The position numbers and the translations under genes are program-made. The notes beneath the pieces were generated by a model. That model saw only the letters and a list, made by a program, of their open reading frames with translations, had not been told where the DNA came from and made no database searches. Source: Betaproteobacteria bacterium (GTDB lineage Bacteria; Pseudomonadota; Gammaproteobacteria; Burkholderiales; Burkholderiaceae_C). From it: a DNA stretch of 14,209 nucleotides. The DNA is taken from assembly GCA_025354965.1 (NCBI GenBank), contig JANXLW010000352.1, positions 1-14,209 on the forward strand, given 5' to 3'. Shown one piece after another: positions 14,066 through 14,209 of the stretch (positions are counted from its first letter, which is position 1; each line of letters starts with the position of its first letter).

Positions 14066-14209
14066 AAGTAAACGGTCAAGACGACGCGTTGAAACACTGA
14101 TACGGAATACCCCAAGTTCACAGACAAATTGTCTTTGAACGGACTGAAGCAAGATGTTTGTGTTGATGACTTTGATTCATAATTGCCTGCGGTGCGTTTT
14201 CGCCCCGTT

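Larger units (their letters stand above)
13912..14209 (+). other. Gene-free region, putative rne promoter and 5' leader
   Basis: These 298 bp contain no protein frame that I recognise on either strand. In E. coli rluC is divergent from rne, and rne mRNA has a leader of about 360 nt whose hairpins mediate autoregulation by RNase E. The length, the absence of the start of RNase E before the edge, and the stem-loops seen here fit the same arrangement. This is inference, because rne itself is outside the window. The left part also has to contain the rluC promoter on the minus strand, where I saw no good match. Confidence 0.45.

Noticed and set aside
14037..14075. Hairpin 14037-14065 as an intrinsic terminator
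   Set aside because: No T-tract follows on the plus strand. A TTTT follows on the minus strand, but no gene is known to end there.
1..14209. CRISPR array, insertion sequence, tRNA, prophage or defence system
   Set aside because: No regularly spaced repeats, transposase motifs, terminal repeats, tRNA-like folds or phage genes were seen; every long gene belongs to a known housekeeping family or tight operon.

Overview
This window looks like ordinary chromosomal DNA from a betaproteobacterium, most likely of the order Burkholderiales. The basis is gene order: the yceD-rpmF-plsX-fabH-fabD-fabG-acpP-fabF fatty-acid cluster runs straight into an rpoE-rseA-rseB sigma-E module. On the other side lies an rluC / HAD phosphatase / Rieske protein / sppA block. 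Genus cannot be read from the sequence alone. Almost everything is on the minus strand, and coding density is very high, with several 4-nt ATGA overlaps.

Layout, left to right. Positions 1-2296 (minus) hold the sigma-E module: rseB (cut by the window edge), rseA and rpoE. Position 2301-2771 is a small two-helix membrane protein resembling YgfX/CptA. Positions 2823-9363 (minus) hold fabF, acpP, fabG, fabD, fabH, plsX, rpmF and yceD. Positions 9389-10773 are the only plus-strand genes: a YceF-type Maf nucleotide pyrophosphatase and an RsmI-like (tetrapyrrole-methylase fold) methyltransferase. Positions 10792-13911 (minus) hold sppA, a one-domain Rieske protein, a Gph-like HAD phosphatase and rluC. 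Positions 13912-14209 have no gene. This stretch is best explained as the divergent promoter and long 5' leader of rne, whose coding region would begin past the right edge.

How the genes work together. FabD, FabH, FabG, FabF and ACP start and elongate fatty acids, and PlsX makes acyl-phosphate for phospholipid synthesis. RpmF (L32), YceD and RluC serve the large ribosomal subunit, which couples ribosome and membrane synthesis. RpoE/RseA/RseB sense envelope damage, and SppA degrades membrane-embedded peptides.

I found no mobile element, CRISPR array, tRNA, rRNA or defence island. The points worth a second look are non-coding or small. They are a terminator-like hairpin inside the operon between rpmF and plsX, a hairpin abutting the rpmF ribosome-binding site, the structured putative rne leader, the YgfX-like protein without a visible SdhE partner, and the uncharacterised methyltransferase beside maf.
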